Below, piece by piece: positions 63,501 through 64,000 of a DNA stretch of 64,000 nt; position 1 is the first letter of the stretch, and each line of letters begins with the position of its first letter. Source of the DNA: Planctomycetota bacterium (lineage in GTDB: Bacteria > Planctomycetota > UBA11346); contig BJHQ01000018.1 of assembly GCA_014193115.1 (NCBI GenBank), positions 44,846 to 108,845 on the forward strand, in the 5' to 3' direction. A program made the position numbers and the translations under genes. Under the pieces are notes generated by a model. It was not told the origin of the DNA. It was given only the letters and a program-made list of their open reading frames with translations, and did not search any database.

Positions 63501-64000
63501 ATCACGCCGACGGCGGATGGTGTGGTGACGATCGACCTGCCGGCGAGCAGCGCGATCGACGCGGCGGGTAACAATAACAGCGCAGCAACGCAGTTGAGCC
63601 GGACCTATGACGCGACGGCGCCGACCGCGACGCTCAGCGCCAGCGCCGGTCCGTTCAACGCGCCGTTCACGGTAACGATCACGTTCAGCGAGGCGGTGAC
63701 CGGTTTCACCGCCAGCGACCTGAGCGTGACTAACGGCAGCGCCGGAGCGCTGAGCGGCACGGGACCATACACCACGACGATCACACCGACTGCGGACGGT
63801 GTGGTCTCGATCGACCTGGCTGCGAACAGCGCGGCCGACGCGGCGGGCAACGGCAATAGCGCGGCAACGCAGCTGAGCCGAACCTACGACGCGACCGCGC
63901 CGACCGCGACGCTCAGCGCCAGCGCTGGTCCGTTCAACGCGCCATTCACGGTGACGATCACGTTCAGCGAGGCAGTGACTGGTTTCACCGCCAGTGACCT
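57513..64000 (+). CDS. Giant surface/autotransporter-like adhesin with Ig-like repeats (3' end outside window)
   Basis: One open frame runs from ATG 57513 to the window end, at least 2162 codons without stop. A signal peptide is present (MPLVRYAVRFLLVILTACLS, residues 1-24). Two large modules follow, each beginning with a Y-W-N-P word (residues 30 and 976) and continuing as Gly/Thr-rich beta-helix-type sequence with autotransporter-like words ('GTIAPGIAGSPGILT', 'AGTVVPGVNGLPGILAITG'). Each ends with 'DLDGNGHIDRIAVT'- or 'DLDGDGRIDRIQVT'-type, then 'DDFSG' and FSEP-containing segments; the D-x-D-G-x-G-x-I-D words look like Ca-binding loops. From residue about 1945, near-identical 93-residue Ig-like repeats (Big_12-type, 'TVTITFSEAVTGF') continue past the edge. 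Confidence 0.85.
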   Translation, partial: MPLVRYAVRFLLVILTACLSCLTASELTVYWNPAGASTDGNDSTNWTLLADGTGGSPGPLNNLHVLSFAGTGISSTQACAFTADLSVKRIEVPAGAIPISDGGNTLSMGGLDAVGGSWTLTGTVQFVQFVAYSGPLKFPAGQSLNNVGSTSTDLTILSDLTIAGTLDILGGTWDASTLSNEPVIALTGAGKIHRFHPATCILSDSFALAGGFVIQGTGCSLSLPDGANAARTSDKDNIPSLRIEQDATLKREYDGRSAFSFGTSRLEIANGKTLTIDDGVELAINSGTSVSAAGGTITTPGSGWLVWARTQDLPASAALSLNSNIVVRSPIGSPATPAFTLGPATLFGGTFPKSLAIEAGSEGAVSVTISGAVTVANDLRFITKTSSGDVSVTLQSAVLNIGGTCTHLDDTSTYGRLTFITDGGPDGIFNIGGDFDFSAGQNDETVNDPTITTHCLDLRISGSVCHLGNLYSQNSNFLRITLKATSGTVALTGPAIDYQTTDLICDGADVAITTNNLNLGKLQITSGSPVISASAPMGIGGIQVDSGATAPVISASLSKGMGTLQVKIDGTSLTTTGTITYGETADAAKIGAGKWIAQGDVTMSGPVTVSAGELSVEADVSPDVIVESGVLSGSGTVIGLSLLDTSQGTIAPGIAGSPGILTSTGIDNLRGPSGGTPGILRLVVNDFATAGTDYSRLACSNLTIDPGTFTIQVDVGSLSGSGTAAGVITSTSLSGAPLNSRVELLNNTTYNGVPNLVANGNDFDLGLSSFTESSRFTRDLDGNGHIDRIAVTMSMPLNDDFSGISAVVQGYTVTSIDTGAVAFDNILMIHLQEKTVFDTGVTPLVSVSNSSLMDVTGYALLSLASANADDGADPILAAATYLSGKLIQIIFSEPVQDTWGTTSMVTTGSLPAIDTNLGPDFGAVDDDRAIVTLVSDLQPGNSGTIGFQSPGTFSDQSENTNSGTNGVPISVAAALYWNPPNPGLSKDANLPGNWSTDPGGTAPFAGSLTSFALRFDGSGPNADADCILSGDLSCLRITAPASTYPGSFSDSGFNITVSEGFLWQDAATTLNLTGTVIMTGSCIVETSGQSLNRVTIQAGGTMVLGTDVTLGGILQANGVIDFGYIRALTIAGSSAATHDFSGALFQNLGGSGNLIRVAAGIDGTTIILPSTAHGQVPALEFLSNTTLDRTVSGTSRIAPDSSFGNLRINNGITLTLDADVTLEVGPQSTLDGSGGFSGGTIAGSGTFQWRQGSENTFPAPGVVNFDSPVLLTAETNGYYPSTFLAGGTAFNSHLTIQIEENEDLEVQLDGSVTVGGDLRLRSMPTINNSILEIHWNGASSNLAVTGSCYHDDAQSGISGVIFSGETVKLQAQELRWGNGHGDIYFDDGSIAGKEVAASGIDVFIITLSGITHTFAAGMDTSGPSLDLVLTGTGTIDVGIDDDSYAFPLDLTVTGGGDVRLRTSTGTGSGWILDEVILNPTTPLTLRSQVTSGTWSDIATEIWGDIQGGGSADTTITAPLIIDARTMAVTVASGRSMTLSGHVSETARSGLTTDGPGTVIIAGGVTVTDPVLAVDGILRVGSVTPGVRLSGGTVEGIGPIGYLETNYPTSSAGTVVPGVNGLPGILAITGNLALDDPSNPSNTVRLKVAGVATPGTDYSRITASSVTLSTNQQLVLDLSGAPSAGGTAQGILRYTILTGLWSAGNISTVNNTVPLMPTLTNDTVNNEIDLILSPFVVTERRTLDLDGDGRIDRIQVTCSTALNDDFSGVTVAVDGYTPGAITSGVPNDTMFYIDLTEGIPPDTGATPTVTITNSGSLKEAGNAFALASDSPGANAVDGAAPILISARTLGGTQVEVRFSEPLLDSSANPLFFTGSAFSVVGANATCVAVGTGSTVNDDTLSVTLAASLVGTADSGTMTIGADAVRDSANILASSGSVSVTDGIDPTATLSASAGPFNAPFTVTITFSEAVTGFTTSDLSVTNGSASAVSGTGPYTTTITPTADGVVTIDLPASSAIDAAGNNNSAATQLSRTYDATAPTATLSASAGPFNAPFTVTITFSEAVTGFTASDLSVTNGSAGALSGTGPYTTTITPTADGVVSIDLAANSAADAAGNGNSAATQLSRTYDATAPTATLSASAGPFNAPFTVTITFSEAVTGFTASD
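63351..64000 (+). repeat. Tandem 279-bp repeats coding Ig-like domains
   Basis: The word ACGCTSAGYGC opens copies at 63351, 63630 and 63909, exactly 279 bp (93 codons) apart, with only scattered changes. The third copy is cut by the window end, so the total number is unknown. Such low divergence suggests recent expansion or gene conversion. Confidence 0.95.

Overview
The window is a GC-rich bacterial chromosome segment (60-65 % G+C by eye) with about 43 protein genes, one tRNA and no rRNA. The gene content fits the PVC superphylum, most likely Planctomycetota or Lentisphaerota: a Ser/Thr kinase fused to leucine-rich repeats, four AraC/XylR-type regulators, a Na+/solute symporter paired with a heparinase-like enzyme, an McsA-McsB-ClpC operon outside the Firmicutes, a MoxR cluster and a giant Ig-repeat surface protein. 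No marker gene is present, so the taxonomy is inference.

Layout. 0.2-10 kb: an AraC regulator, a CDF metal transporter, a small monooxygenase-like protein, a secreted 3D-domain protein, a PhoD-like phosphatase, a putative M50-like membrane protease and a second AraC regulator. 6.7-12.2 kb: a symporter and heparinase II/III-like operon. 12.4-17.6 kb: a compact minus-strand cluster (glycosyltransferase, small membrane protein, MoxR ATPase, large membrane protein, ABC ATPase). 18-26 kb: a PDZ-ending exported protein, an AraC regulator divergent from a PhyH-type oxygenase, an SDR, a beta-ketoacyl synthase and citrate synthase. 26-33.6 kb: a 110-bp tandem repeat array, then a seven-gene sugar-type ABC operon (binding protein, two permeases, an unlisted 52-aa membrane peptide, two different ATPases, a GH63-like glycosidase) headed by a LacI-type palindrome. 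33.8-38.6 kb: an ECF sigma factor with a membrane partner, a GH1 beta-glucosidase and a XylR-like regulator.

38.57-40.84 kb is an AT-rich mosaic island: two GNAT acetyltransferases, a SAM methyltransferase and a 113-aa unknown protein. It begins at an integron-type core site (GTTGGGC) exactly where G+C falls. Imperfect palindromes resembling attC follow genes 1, 3 and 4. I read it as integron-type gene cassettes embedded in the chromosome without an integrase nearby. This is the most interesting feature of the window.

40.9-57.3 kb is largely housekeeping: FtsH, an FHA protein, Fpg, two paired STN/secretin-like exported proteins, tRNA-Lys(CUU), the McsA-McsB-ClpC protein-quality operon, a 1400-aa kinase and a YggU-family protein. 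From 57.5 kb to the window end runs one open frame of at least 2162 codons, a duplicated beta-rich surface protein ending in near-identical 93-residue Ig-like repeats.

Repeats are common: three elements bounded by GAACCG/CGGTTC inverted ends, the 110-bp array, a 10-bp array, a pair of identical-stem hairpins and a G-rich stretch at a gene start. Start codons were often moved inward from the longest frame, using signal peptides, family alignment, ribosome sites or ATGA overlaps.
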